Origin: Branchiostoma floridae
Lineage: Eukaryota; Chordata; Leptocardii; Amphioxiformes; Branchiostomatidae
Direction of reading: 5' to 3'
Assembly: GCF_000003815.2 (NCBI RefSeq)
Contig: NC_049996.1
Location: forward strand, 17,430,087 to 17,494,086
Length of the DNA: 64,000 nucleotides
The notes under the pieces are model-generated. The model was not told the DNA's origin. It searched no databases and saw nothing but the letters and a program-made list of their open reading frames with translations. Shown here piece after piece: positions 14,201 through 26,383 of this stretch (within the stretch, counting starts at the first letter, position 1; every line of letters starts with the position of its first letter). The translations under genes were made by a program, and so were the position numbers.

Positions 14201-17200
14201 AGCTTCCCAATCTTAGCTTCTTGAGTTATGCTGTACAACTTTAACACAAAAGCTGTTGCAAAGTACATGTATACCGCTTATAACAGTTTCAAATATACTG
14301 TAAAATTTAATGCATTTAAGTTCGTGGGGATTTTATTTCAGAGTAGCGAGAAAAAGGACTTTTTGCGGTGGTTTTAAGTTTGCGGTAGCACCATGCACTG
14401 TTACAGTAGTCTCTTACTGTCATGGAAAAATGTTAGCGGTGGTTTCAAGTTCGCGGTGAAGTGGCTACCATGAACATTAAACCACCACAAACATTTCTGC
14501 ATTTACAAAATGTACAGTACTAGAAAAAACATCACCTTCATGTCAAGGTACATGTAATTTAACTTAGACACACTGAATACCCTTGCCACGGCCGTGGGTG
14601 AAATGTGATTTGCATTCCGTCCGCAGCTCATGGAATGTAATTCTGGCTTATGCTTCACATTTCTTTTCACTTGTCTGATCGAAACGGAATCCCGCTGAGG
14701 GAAGGAAAGAAAAGAAACGGCAGGGCTTCGTCTGACAGACGTGCTCGCAATTCTTCACTTTCAGGCCATCCTAGGTCAATATTCGGGTTCCAGGATTTAA
14801 AATGGCTGAACAAGAACATAAACATAAACATAGAGACTGAGGGGAAAGTTTTATCTGACAAGCCAAGTTCAGGGAAGGGAAGAAAATGAACGGCAGGGCT
14901 TCGTCTGACAGACGTGCTTGCAGTTCTTCACTTTCAGGCTACGTCAGGGCAATTTGTTGGTTCTAACTGATTCTAAGGGCTATCAACATTACAACACATA
15001 CATGTACAGGGACTGAGGAGGAAGTCTGTACCATGATTTTTTTGCTTAGAGGGGTAGAAGGAATGATTGGTTCAGTCTGTAAAAAGAACTTCAATATATA
15101 TCAACATATGTCTGCAATTTGCTAATAAAATACATCTTATAGACTCAAGAGAAAGTTTGTCCATGATATAGAGTATTACCTTTACCTTTAAGGTACACAC
15201 AGGATTAAATTTTCAGGAAAAAAAATCAGATGCAATTATGGTCCTCAAGTTTTCGTCAAAGCCCTCTATTTTTATCTGGACCACTTGCGAGAATTAAAAT
15301 GGCTAAGAACCAATGAAGAAATGTTCTCACCTTGTATGTACAGATTTCTAAGGGCTTAGAGCTGGTATTTGCAACTTAATCTGATGGTATAATTAAAATC
15401 CATTCATAGGCTGTGGTTTCTGACAGGCTGAATTCCAGTTTATCTCAATGTTTCTAAACATTGCGATTAACAACATCACATTGTTGTCACAAACACACAC
15501 TCTATCCCACTCTGTGTATTGTCAAACCAGTCTGAGTTGACCACACAAGCCCCTGAACTAAATCAGTGGCCATAGCTTAGACAGCCTGCAGTCAGAGATT
15601 TAGTCTGGTTCCAACCATTAATATTGCTGTCTAATGACAAGACTGTCGGGATCCCAGACCAACACGAAGAGGGTGTTCCCATCAAGACTTATGTTTTTGC
15701 AATGACTCCCTTGGAAATCAGTTACCAAAATTAACTACCCATGGAAAAGATTCCTTTCACTAGAAATAGTTTTTGTTTGTTTACTAGTTGTTGTTGTTTA
15801 CACCAGATGTGCCAGACCCCCCGAGCGGCAAGCCGCGCGTCTCCAACATCACCCATGACTCTCTGACGCTGTCGTGGCAGGAAGTCCCCCGCAAACCCGC
15901 AGCCGGCATCACAGCTTACATCGTCGAGATATGGAAGGCAAGCGAAAGGTCAGACATAGTTACTTCATCCTCCTAACGCCCCGTCCCCAACGGCATTAGC
16001 CTATGGGGCCCTGCTATCTCATGCCCTATCAGCGGTTATTATGATTGTCGCCACAAACCAGCTGTCAACCAATCAGAAATAGGCTTTTCTTGGGCTAATT
16101 GTTGTTGCAAGCTGTCTCGCAAAGGCTGCTGGGAAGCTACCAGCCAATCATGTTACGTATTACATGGCTCCATCCTCCTACGCCCGATCCCCAACGGCTG
16201 ACTGCCCATGGCTGCCCAGGAGCTAGGAGACAGCCGTTCCTACTCGCCTCTCTAGTTGTTTCAGTGGTTTCCACACCGACCCTGCTGAGTAACAGTCCCA
16301 TTGAGTTTCAATTGTAACAAATATTTCATAAATGTTCCTACCTTCAACCTGTCCAGTAGTATAAAGAAGACCAAAACAACCTTTCATAAAGAGTTATGGG
16401 GGTAAGAACAAATTTGCCATTAACTGTAGAAATGTTATACACCAAATCAACCTGATCAAGCCCAGATTAATGTTCCATCAGTAGTAGGTAAGGTAAGTAG
16501 TTTAAAGAAGACAAAAACAACTTTCGATAAAGAGTTATGCGTGTATGAATAACTTTGCTGTTAACTGTAGCTGTTATCCACCAAATCAACCTGATCCAGC
16601 CCAGATTAATGCAGACTGCAGCAGATATTGCCCTCTCAGCCACAATGGGAATAATTCCCCGCATCGTTTGCTCCATCATTTGTTTGATATCGACAGTCAA
16701 ACCTCCCACACGGACGTGCACACGCACATCAAGCAATCAGACCTCTCCATTAAAAAACAGTAATCGCTAGTTTGGAGGCACGGTGGGACTTAGTTCTAAA
16801 CTGGGAGGATCACATGTCTGATTGCAGCAGGGGTGGTTAAAGACCGGAGGGATCGCGGCACTAAACGGTTCATTATTGCATCGTTTCATCTCTGATTACA
16901 GGAGAGGCTGCACTGATCTGTATTCTGGGTTTTACCACGACTTTTCAAATAAAAAGTTAGCAAGAGGTCGAGATGGAAAGAAAGGCATGACATGAAATAC
17001 AGTCCAAATTTACTAAGAACACTGCTGAGTCAGTGAGCAAGTGATATTTCCAGCTCTTAAAGGGAATATCTCCAAGCCAAGAACTCACAGTGCATTAACA
17101 GAACACTTTTTCAATACTCTATATCAGTAGCATCTCCATAGAGAACTGTCTTCTCACACTCTACACAGCTCCAAGCACACATAATTCAAGATCTCATAGC

Positions 17201-20200
17201 GCAGCAACAAAACTCATTCAATTTGCCAATAAATACTCTTACTACTTTTAATTAGTAGCCTCTCTATAATATAAAACTGTCTTGAAGTTCTAAAATTCTA
17301 GGCAGCTCCAGCAGACACACATAACTCAAGAACTGATGAGTGTATCGACATAACGCACTGTCAATTCTCTAGTCCATATCAGTAGCATCTTCAGAGAGAT
17401 CTGTCTCCTCTAACTCTAAACTTAGCAGCTCCAACCACACATAACCCAATAGCTCACAGTACATCTACAGAACTCATTGTCAATACTATAGATCTATATC
17501 AGTATCATCTCCAAAGAGAGCTGTCTTTTTACACGCTTAACAGCTCCAAGCACACATAACTCAAGAACTCATAGTGCATCACCAAAGCACATTGTCAATA
17601 CTCTATATCAGTAGCATCTCCACAGAGAGCTGTCTTCTTACACTCTAAACAGCTCCAAGCACACATAACTCAAGAACTTATAGTGCATCAACAAAGCTCA
17701 CTGTCAAATTACTATAGATCTATATCAGTAGCATCTCCATTAGAGAGCTGTCTTCTCAAATTGTAAACAGCTCCAAGCACACATAACTCAAGAACTCACC
17801 GTGCAGTCAACAAAGCACATTGTCAATACTCCATATCAGTAGCTTCACCACAGAGAACTGTCTTCTCAAGTTGTAAATAGCTCCAAGCACACATAACTCA
17901 AGAACTCATAGCACATCAACAAAGCACATTGTCAATACTCCATATCAGTAGCATCTCCATATATAGAGAGCTGTCTACTCAACCTCTAAACACTCAGCTA
18001 CAAACACACATAACTCAAGAACTCATAGTGTACCATACCAACAAGACACATTGTCAATACTCTATATCTATATCAGTAGCATCACCATAGAGAAATGTCT
18101 TCTCACACTCTAAACATCAGCTCCAAGCACACGTAACTCAATATTTATAACTCATAGCACATCAACAAAGCACACTGTCAATACTATAGATCTATATCAG
18201 TAGCATCTCCATAGGGAACTGTCTTCTCCCACTCTAAACAGCTCCAAGCACACATACTCAAGAACTAAATAAACTGATGTATCGACAAAACTTTGTCAAT
18301 ACTCTTTTATGAGTGACATCTCCATGGAGATAAATAAATAGATGGAGAGCTGTCTTCTCCCACTCTAAACAGCTCCAAGCACACATAACTCATCAGCCTC
18401 ATCTGGCAGAGCTCCAACAATATAAAGCACAGAACTGTCATTATCTGGTGTGAGATCTCAGTACCAACCAATCGAAGTTTGCACCCTGCATTTTAAGCGC
18501 CTGAAAGCCTATAAATCATTATTGATCACACAACGTGAACACAGAAAGGGCCAAACCGACTCATTTCCGTGTTCCTCTGACATTTTAAAGTGAAAATGTG
18601 CCAAGCAGAAAATCTATTTTCATATCAATATTGATCACAGCATGTCAACACAAGAAAGCCAAACTGGTTATAGATCAAAACTTTATCTGGCTGCAACATC
18701 TATCAAACTTTTTCCCTGCACTTTCAGCATCTTCAACACAATAATTCAGTATTGATTACCTAAGTATGAAAGCTACTAGCATGGAGAATTCGAGCATCGA
18801 TTTTAACATGAAGACTACAAACTCTCGGGCACCCTGTACATTTTTAGCTGCACAAGCAAATTGCCCTGTGTTATACCTTAACTGTACATGTATTTTATAT
18901 GAATATAATGTAAAGTTTTCATGTAGTACTACATAGTATTACTTGACGATGGGAGGACAACATTTAAAAATGTGTTTGAATGTCATACTTTGATGAGGGT
19001 TAGAATTAGACATACAGGTGGCACTGACGAAAGATAAAAGATGTTATCTGAAACGTCTGACTGTTTCCAAAATCATATCCAGTTGTTTGTGAGTATTGCT
19101 GTTTGGTGTAACCTATTTGAACTGTATCAATGGGACCAGAAATCGTGTGGCCGTGGCCGCGTTGGACAGGTGGCCGCTAAGCCTATTTCTTAATCATTAC
19201 GAATCCAAGGGACCGAAAAAAAGTGGCCACTATGGCCAGGTGGCTGCTATGCAAAGGTGGCCGCTAATACAGGTTTGACTGTATCAAGTAAGTATCTAAA
19301 TGTATCCTTCAAAACAGTGACATGCAACTAGTCTTAATAACCCACTGCCAGACAGCTCAGTTGAAGTACTCATTATCAAATATAGATGGGACACACAGGC
19401 AATCAGCTCCATACAAAGCTGAAGCACTTCGATGGATCTCAGCCAAATGTAAAGTAACAAATGGGCTCATCAGTGCTTGCAGCTATCCTGTGGGTCTATT
19501 AGCTGCTCAAATGATGCTATATGTTATATCTTAATTGTATCTGTACATATCGACTTCATGGTATTCAGATAATGTTAGATAGATGTGTGTATGGGAGAAC
19601 TGTTGCACAGTGGATGAATGTAAACCATTGCCATGAGAGTCATTATCAACAGGTAATGTTAGAATTCAACTCATCAAAATTAGTCCCCTGAAGTCTAAGC
19701 ATCTCCAACCTTAACAACTCAAATGAATAGCAGAATTATGCAACAGTAACAATTTCTTTTTAGAGGTAAACAATGAAAGTTCAAGCACTAAAACTAAATG
19801 TCTGTGAAACAGTACAAATACACCCATTAGTACTCAGGCACCCAGTGTGAATGCCATCCAGTGTGACAGTGACTGTGAATGTTTGAGTTGTCCGTAGATG
19901 ACAGTTTGATGTGTAATCATTATATGTTAGTGTGCTTGTTGTACGCCCTTAGTGCTTTCTGCGAAGCTACTGTCCAACACTGAGAAATGTTGGAGTGCTG
20001 ATTACCATAAGGGCATTGACACTGACTGGTCCCAAGGTCTCAGAATAAAATTTCAGAGTCTCGAAATAAAATTCTGGTTAGGCCACAACATTTTTATTTG
20101 TTGGTTCTCGGATTTAAAAAAAGATAAAAATGTGCTAAACCTAAAAAACATAATCATTGAAAACAAACTGGAAGCCCAGGTTTATGCCTTGTTGCACTCA

Positions 20201-23200
20201 AAATACAGTGATATTCAAGTTAAGACATTGGAGTACATGTAGTAGCCTTATGTTTATTTTTCACAAGGAGTTTCTGGGAATTCCGTTTCGTTCAAATAGA
20301 ACAAATCACAGTAAGGGATTTTGAAACATTATGAGAAAATTTGGTGGAGGTGTCTTAGCACTTGACCTGTGTGCATTTCTAAGTTTATAACATCACCAAG
20401 TTTATTTGTTTTTCAAACATTCTTAAGGTGCAATTATTGATGCCTGCGCAGCCAGCAGTCCAACATTATGGGTGCTCTATCTTTACCCTATTTTTGGTCC
20501 GGATCTTTGAGTATTCATTTCACAAATTGCGCAATACAGGGTCTAAAAATATGCCTGGTGAGTCGTATATACCAGCTGTCCTGTGGTCTGTGTGCTAAAT
20601 CACTGCGGGATAGGGCTGGGGTTACTGAGCCACTGACACTGGGGGTATTTAGGACATTGTGAGGGCTGAAATACAGGACGCCAGACTAAATTATTGTTAT
20701 GACACCCCTATGTTCGGACTCCTCTATATTGTGCATGTTCCGACACCCATATTATGTACAATGCCATAGACAATATTCTTACACCCCTATGTTACAAAAC
20801 CCCAGGCCTATATATGTTCTAGATCTGTATAACCAAAACAAACCAAAAACAATTCCTATGTGTTGAAATTTCCAACACCTCTATGTTTCGACACCCCCAT
20901 GTTCCGATATCCCATACCCATAGTATGTTCCGACACCCCTATGTTCTGACACCCCTATGTTCTGACACCCCTATATGTACTCAGATGATACCCTTATGTT
21001 CTGATGCCCCTAGTATGTTCCCAAACCTCTATGTTCCAGCACCTCTATATTTCCATGCAGTACTTAATTCCAAGTCAAAGTTTGTGCACTTGTTATTTAT
21101 CAACAATTGTATCAGGTACAATGTCCTATGTTCCTCTACATAGGAAACATAGGAAACATGTTATAACATGAGGTGGATATGTCATAGGGTTGGTGAAGGT
21201 GTATGCTTGCAGTTGTCAAAGCCTTTCTGTATTAAAACTGTTACAAATTATTACTAAAGTGACCAGTGTTATATGCCTGGTTTCTTCCAGGCTTCTAACT
21301 TTGAGGCAAATTGATTTGGTAGAGAAACCATACAAGAAACTGTCAGTAATGTCCTGCTGCTTTACAGATACATGATGTGTTCTTAGACTATTGATTGCTT
21401 TTATCTATTCCTGGAACTTCCTTTTTGAGACAAAAATCTCACAGATCGAATTTTCAACAACCACTGTCGCCTTCTTTAGGATCGATACTGACCGATCACC
21501 TCAGAACGTAAACTCGCAAGAGTTACAGACACGTCATCTCACGGATGACGTCATCGGCAATTGGTTAAACATGTCAGCAAGTTTATAACGCCCACTGTCT
21601 CTGTTCAGTGATTTTGGATTGCCCTGATCTATATGACATCCCATACTCTTCTTACAAAGTAGTCCTGTTCAGTTTCCAGTATAATCATTCTAACTTTGTC
21701 CAGTGAGACATGATTCAATGTGAATGTGGATTAAAACTTTGACCTGTGTTACACCTTAGTGTTGGAGGAAAGTTAATGAGCATTGTACAATCATCACTAG
21801 CAACACAGATGAGTTTCCATGACAGTATGATTGTCCGTGTGTTTGGGGTCCCTTGTAGAAACTGATTCCCTCTAGCTGTGACACATGAACTTGCGCATCG
21901 CTCCCTGCCAGGCTAAGTCATATATTAAGGCCTGTTATCAGATGGCCTGTCCACTGTGTGCTCCAGGAGGGTCTGCATGGGGGGTTCTGACCATGATTTA
22001 CACTGAATTCAGAGGAACCCCTATGTATAACGCTAAATCAAGAAAGGCAATTACGCTAAATTTCGTTGCCTCTTTACGAATTACGTAGATAAGATGGTTT
22101 TCCCTACAAATTACGCGGAAAAAAATAGGCTTCCTACAACGTAAAAGAGCATGCAGACCCTCCTCCAGTGTGGGGCAGTACCAGGGCTATATTAGGCACC
22201 CAGCGGGACCGCACCAGTCATCCTACATATGTACTGATACGCTACGTCGCAGATAGGGCGGGACGTACCACTTCAAGGGTCACGGGGTGATCCAGCACTT
22301 TTTTATCCCCACACCGAAGTGGAGATGAGGTTCTATAAACTTAAATCAAAGAAGACATTGCATATGCTGAAGTTGAATCGCAACTTGAGATACTAAAAAA
22401 AACTATGACGTTGTATAATTCTTACACAGAATAAGACGTCTTAATCTGTTGATTCTTAAAAAGAACCCCCCTCCTTCTGAGCGATAGTGGACCTCCCCCA
22501 GACAGACTACTGTCAGATTTGGTTGAATCCGTTCCCATCAAGTTCAGAGATGTGTTTCATATGAAGGGCGGATCCACCCAGCTGTAAATCACAGGATTTG
22601 TTCTGTCACACTTCTACAAGTAAGCTAATTACATTAACTTCCTTATTCCATTGGATATATTATTTTGCTTGCCATGTTGTGATGCTACCTGTTTGTGGAT
22701 GCCTCTGTGGCCAGAAATTCTGAACGGAGGTTCAGTTTCAGAAACACGATCCACTTTCCCTACATACGTCCAAGGTCATAAACTGTCACAGGGACTAGGG
22801 AGTCATTTGTGAATCTGTTCCCTCAAGTTTGTAGAAACAGCACATTATCTATTTTTTTTCAGAAAGTTCTGTAATTTTCGATAAAGAAGATATTTCTTTC
22901 TACTTAAAAAACGTAATTGACAGGATCCTAAATGCTAAGTTTGCTAACAAATTATACCATATTTTAGAAGGTCTTGGATGTAAATCTTAATAGTATGAAA
23001 ATTTAAAATGCAATGTGATTTAGAGAAAGTTAAGACATATCATTAAGACGCACTTGCCAAGGTAAATTCTATATTATGCTTAGTTTTGTCTTAATAAACT
23101 TTACTTTTGTTTTAAAAATGATGAGTGACTATATGTAGATCGATCGATCGACTACAACTTGCTAGCTGCCATGCTAGATAGAAACGCATGGTCAGACATT

Positions 23201-26189
23201 GTTAATGGCACCTCATATGAGGATGAACTGAACTGAACTGATATGTACATTGATTTTACTTGACTTGATAATGTATCTAAGAGAAAGGTCGGCCGCCCAA
23301 ACACAACTAAGAAACTCATTGAGGCCGAACCAGGGCTGGAGGGGCAAGGGCTACTCTCTGCGATGAAAGACAAGCAGTTCTGGAGGACTAACTTTGTCTG
23401 CTCCACCTCACACGAGAATGAATGATGATGATGATGATGATAATGTATTTACTTACATTTGTGTGTATTCTAAAGACTAAGTATGAGATGTAGATTATAC
23501 CTCTACCAATTTACCTTCACCTCTTCCCTCAGGGCCTGCATGCAGACCAATTTGAGCTTCTCCGGAATGAACAAAGCACCATGCAAAAATTTCCTTTTGT
23601 TGTGTCCATTAAGTATTGCTAATCTTTTGGTGGTAACATATACTGAAACTTGATTTAAAGTTCTCAGCATGCATGCAGTCAATTACAGCTGCCTTTAACT
23701 AAATCTGTGGAGTTCACTGGTTCATCTGCAAATCTTAATAATATTATAATGTAGTTTGTAAATTGTGATTTGTGTCATTAGATTACAAGAGAAGCCTTCA
23801 GCATACCAGGGAAACATCTGTCTGAACTGAACCTGAAAACGTATAATTAATGTTCCAAAACTTACCTTCCATCTGACAGTCCTGGCTTGTTCCCTTGTCT
23901 TCCCCCTGGATGGAAATATGATGAGTCAAATGACGACTTCTGGACTGATTGTGAAGTTAAGAAGCTCAGGACAGGATAGTTCACAGTTACTGTAACATGC
24001 TTCTGTGTAAGATTTCTCGGGTAGACGCAACCTGAAGATGCAGTTTCTCTCTTATCCTCTTCTCTTCCTTCAACACAACAAAGAACTGGTCTGAGTCAAT
24101 GGCGTTTGGTATGAACTGTAAACTAAAGATCCTCAAGCTTGTTTTTTGTTATTGGATGGGCCGACTACTCACTCTTTGCAGCCAGGGGCTAAATTCCGAG
24201 GAACTTACGATAGGCGGGGCTAAATCGCAAGGGTCTGGAGCGAGCTGCCATTCGGCGCCACTCAGGTGACCTCAATAGGACTGTCGCAAGTGTCTGGAGC
24301 GAGCTGCCATTCGGCGCCACTCAGGTGACCTCAATACGACAGTATGAACCTCTTGACAAAGACTTAGAGGAAACTAAAAGTCCTCTTGTCTTCCCTCCAA
24401 ACGATGGCAGTCTAAGTCTTCTGAACTAAACAGTTTCTCTGTATGTCATAATCCTTAAAACTTGTCTTGTCCTCTTGTCTTCCCTCTAGACGATCTCGGC
24501 CTAAGTCTTTTGAAGAACTAAACAGTGAAGTACCTCAGGACAAGATGCTGTTTTTGGTGGTTTATCTTTGTCCGACATCCGACAGGAGAATCCATCTTAT
24601 TGTAATAATCCTTAAAACTTTTCTTGTCCTCTTGTCTTCCCTGCAGACGATGGCGGTCTGAGTCGATCGTGTTTGGGACAAACTACACGGTAAAGAACCT
24701 ACAGCCGATGTCTGGGTACATGTTCCGTGTGCGCGCCAAGAACGCGTACGGCGCCAGCGAACCCGGCGAAGTCACGGATCCCGTCGTCACCAAGGAGAAG
24801 AAGACAGGTAGGCAAGACGTCTTGGCTGGAAGATGAAATATTGTCAGTGATCATCTGTGTTCAATGTAACACACCAGCTTCTGTATCTGTATGTATATTG
24901 CCAGTATCTGTATCTGTATCTGTATCTATATAGCCGGTATAACCGCCCTTCGGCGTAGCACACCAGCTAAAAATTCACGGGTCTCAGTGGCAAGTGTGCA
25001 GATGTTGACACACTGGCAACACCAAATCCGTAGGTGTTTTTGGCACCTTTAGACAGATTAGCCGTGAGGCTCGGTGGGCGTCACTCCACCGTCATGGGGG
25101 CAGGGGCATGGCGAGTATTGAACTCAGGACCTACTGATTCTGATTCCAACGCTCTAGCCGTTGCGCCACGCAGACACCCGGTCGGGCTGATACCTTGGGT
25201 GATACGGAATACACCGTGTTGTATTCTATATGTATATTGCCAGTAGAACAAGTATTTGAATCAATCCAAGGCATGACTATTTCTTGTTCTTGCCTGAGCT
25301 GGTTTAAAATACTTAGTTTTTGGTATATCTAACAGTTTATTTGATAGTCATTTCATACATCATAACTGATGGTAGATAACATCATTTTTTAACCTCATTG
25401 ATGACATGTTATAAGGATTATATCTATTTCCTTGGTTCTTGAAAATTTCTGGCAAAATTGAGCAAGCAATCAAGATAAAAACAGACTGCACACGGAGAAA
25501 ACTTAGGACTATATCTTCACACCTTAAAACTTTCCTTCAGACTCTGACCTGACCTCTGACCTTTGTTCTTTAGATAGCGACCTCCCCTTCAATCCCAGGC
25601 AGGTCAAAGTTCGTAAGGACATTGTGGAGAGGTTTTATGATGTCAACGAGGTCGTTGGAAGGTGAGTGACAAACCAACTTGTTCTCTATCTGATTCTTCT
25701 TACCTAAGATTTAACATCTAACTCAATGGCACAAAATTAAGGTTCCATACCATTGAATCAACTTAAGATCAATAGTTTGTCTCTCAGATCTAGATAGAGG
25801 TGATCTGATGATTGATGATTTGATCAGTTGATAGAAGGATTGATTAATTTTTCAGTGATTTATTGATCAATTACTTAACTACTTGATCAATTGATTAACT
25901 GACTAATGGACACTGATAGATCTACTGATTCATTAATTCTGCAGAAGAAGGTTTGCTATGTTACAGGTATCATTGATTAATTAATTGATTTGTTGATTGA
26001 TTAGTTGATTGATTGTTTAATTAGTTGATTGATTGACAAGTTTATTGATCTATTAATTTATTGACTCTACAGAGGAAGGTTTGGGACCGTGCAGCGGTGT
26101 CTGGAGAAGATTGATTGATTGATTGATTGATGGATTAATTGATTGACCTACAGAGGAAGGTTTGCCACCGTGCAGCAGTGTCTGGAGAA

Positions 26190-26232
<43 letters not shown>

Positions 26233-26275
26233 CCCACAAAGGAAGGTTTGCCACCGTGCAGCGATGTCTGGAGAA

Positions 26276-26309
<34 letters not shown>

Positions 26310-26352
26310 CCTACAGAGGCAGGTTTGCGACCGTGCAGCAGTGTCTGGAGAA

Positions 26353-26383
<31 letters not shown>

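Larger units (their letters stand above)
5238..15806 (+). other. Intron 1 (10.6 kb), repeat-rich
   Basis: This intron holds the 5.27-6.44 kb tandem array, duplicated blocks near 9.2-9.5 kb, a MITE at 10916-11098, a 24-bp minisatellite at 11.4 kb, the LINE at 11.95-14.13 kb and another MITE at 14.3 kb, each listed separately. Stretches 6440-8150, 9500-10900 and 14520-15800 show only AT-rich sequence with short simple repeats. I find no Ig-type exon in it. Confidence 0.55.
15949..24646 (+). other. Intron 2 (8.7 kb), splits an FN3 domain
   Basis: The contents are mostly repeats: a large tandem array at 17.05-18.40 kb, a GGCC-rich repeat at 19.1-19.3 kb, a CCCCTATGTT minisatellite at 20.7-21.06 kb and LINE remnants at 23.15-23.43 kb. 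Stretches 21.1-23.1 kb and 23.45-24.3 kb show nothing I can name. Near its 3' end the acceptor boundary is present in three copies. Confidence 0.6.

Noticed and set aside
25100-25180. Possible functional tRNA gene on the minus strand
   Set aside because: Only the A and B boxes are tRNA-like; the stems do not close, and the sequence continues into a SINE body with tail and target duplication.
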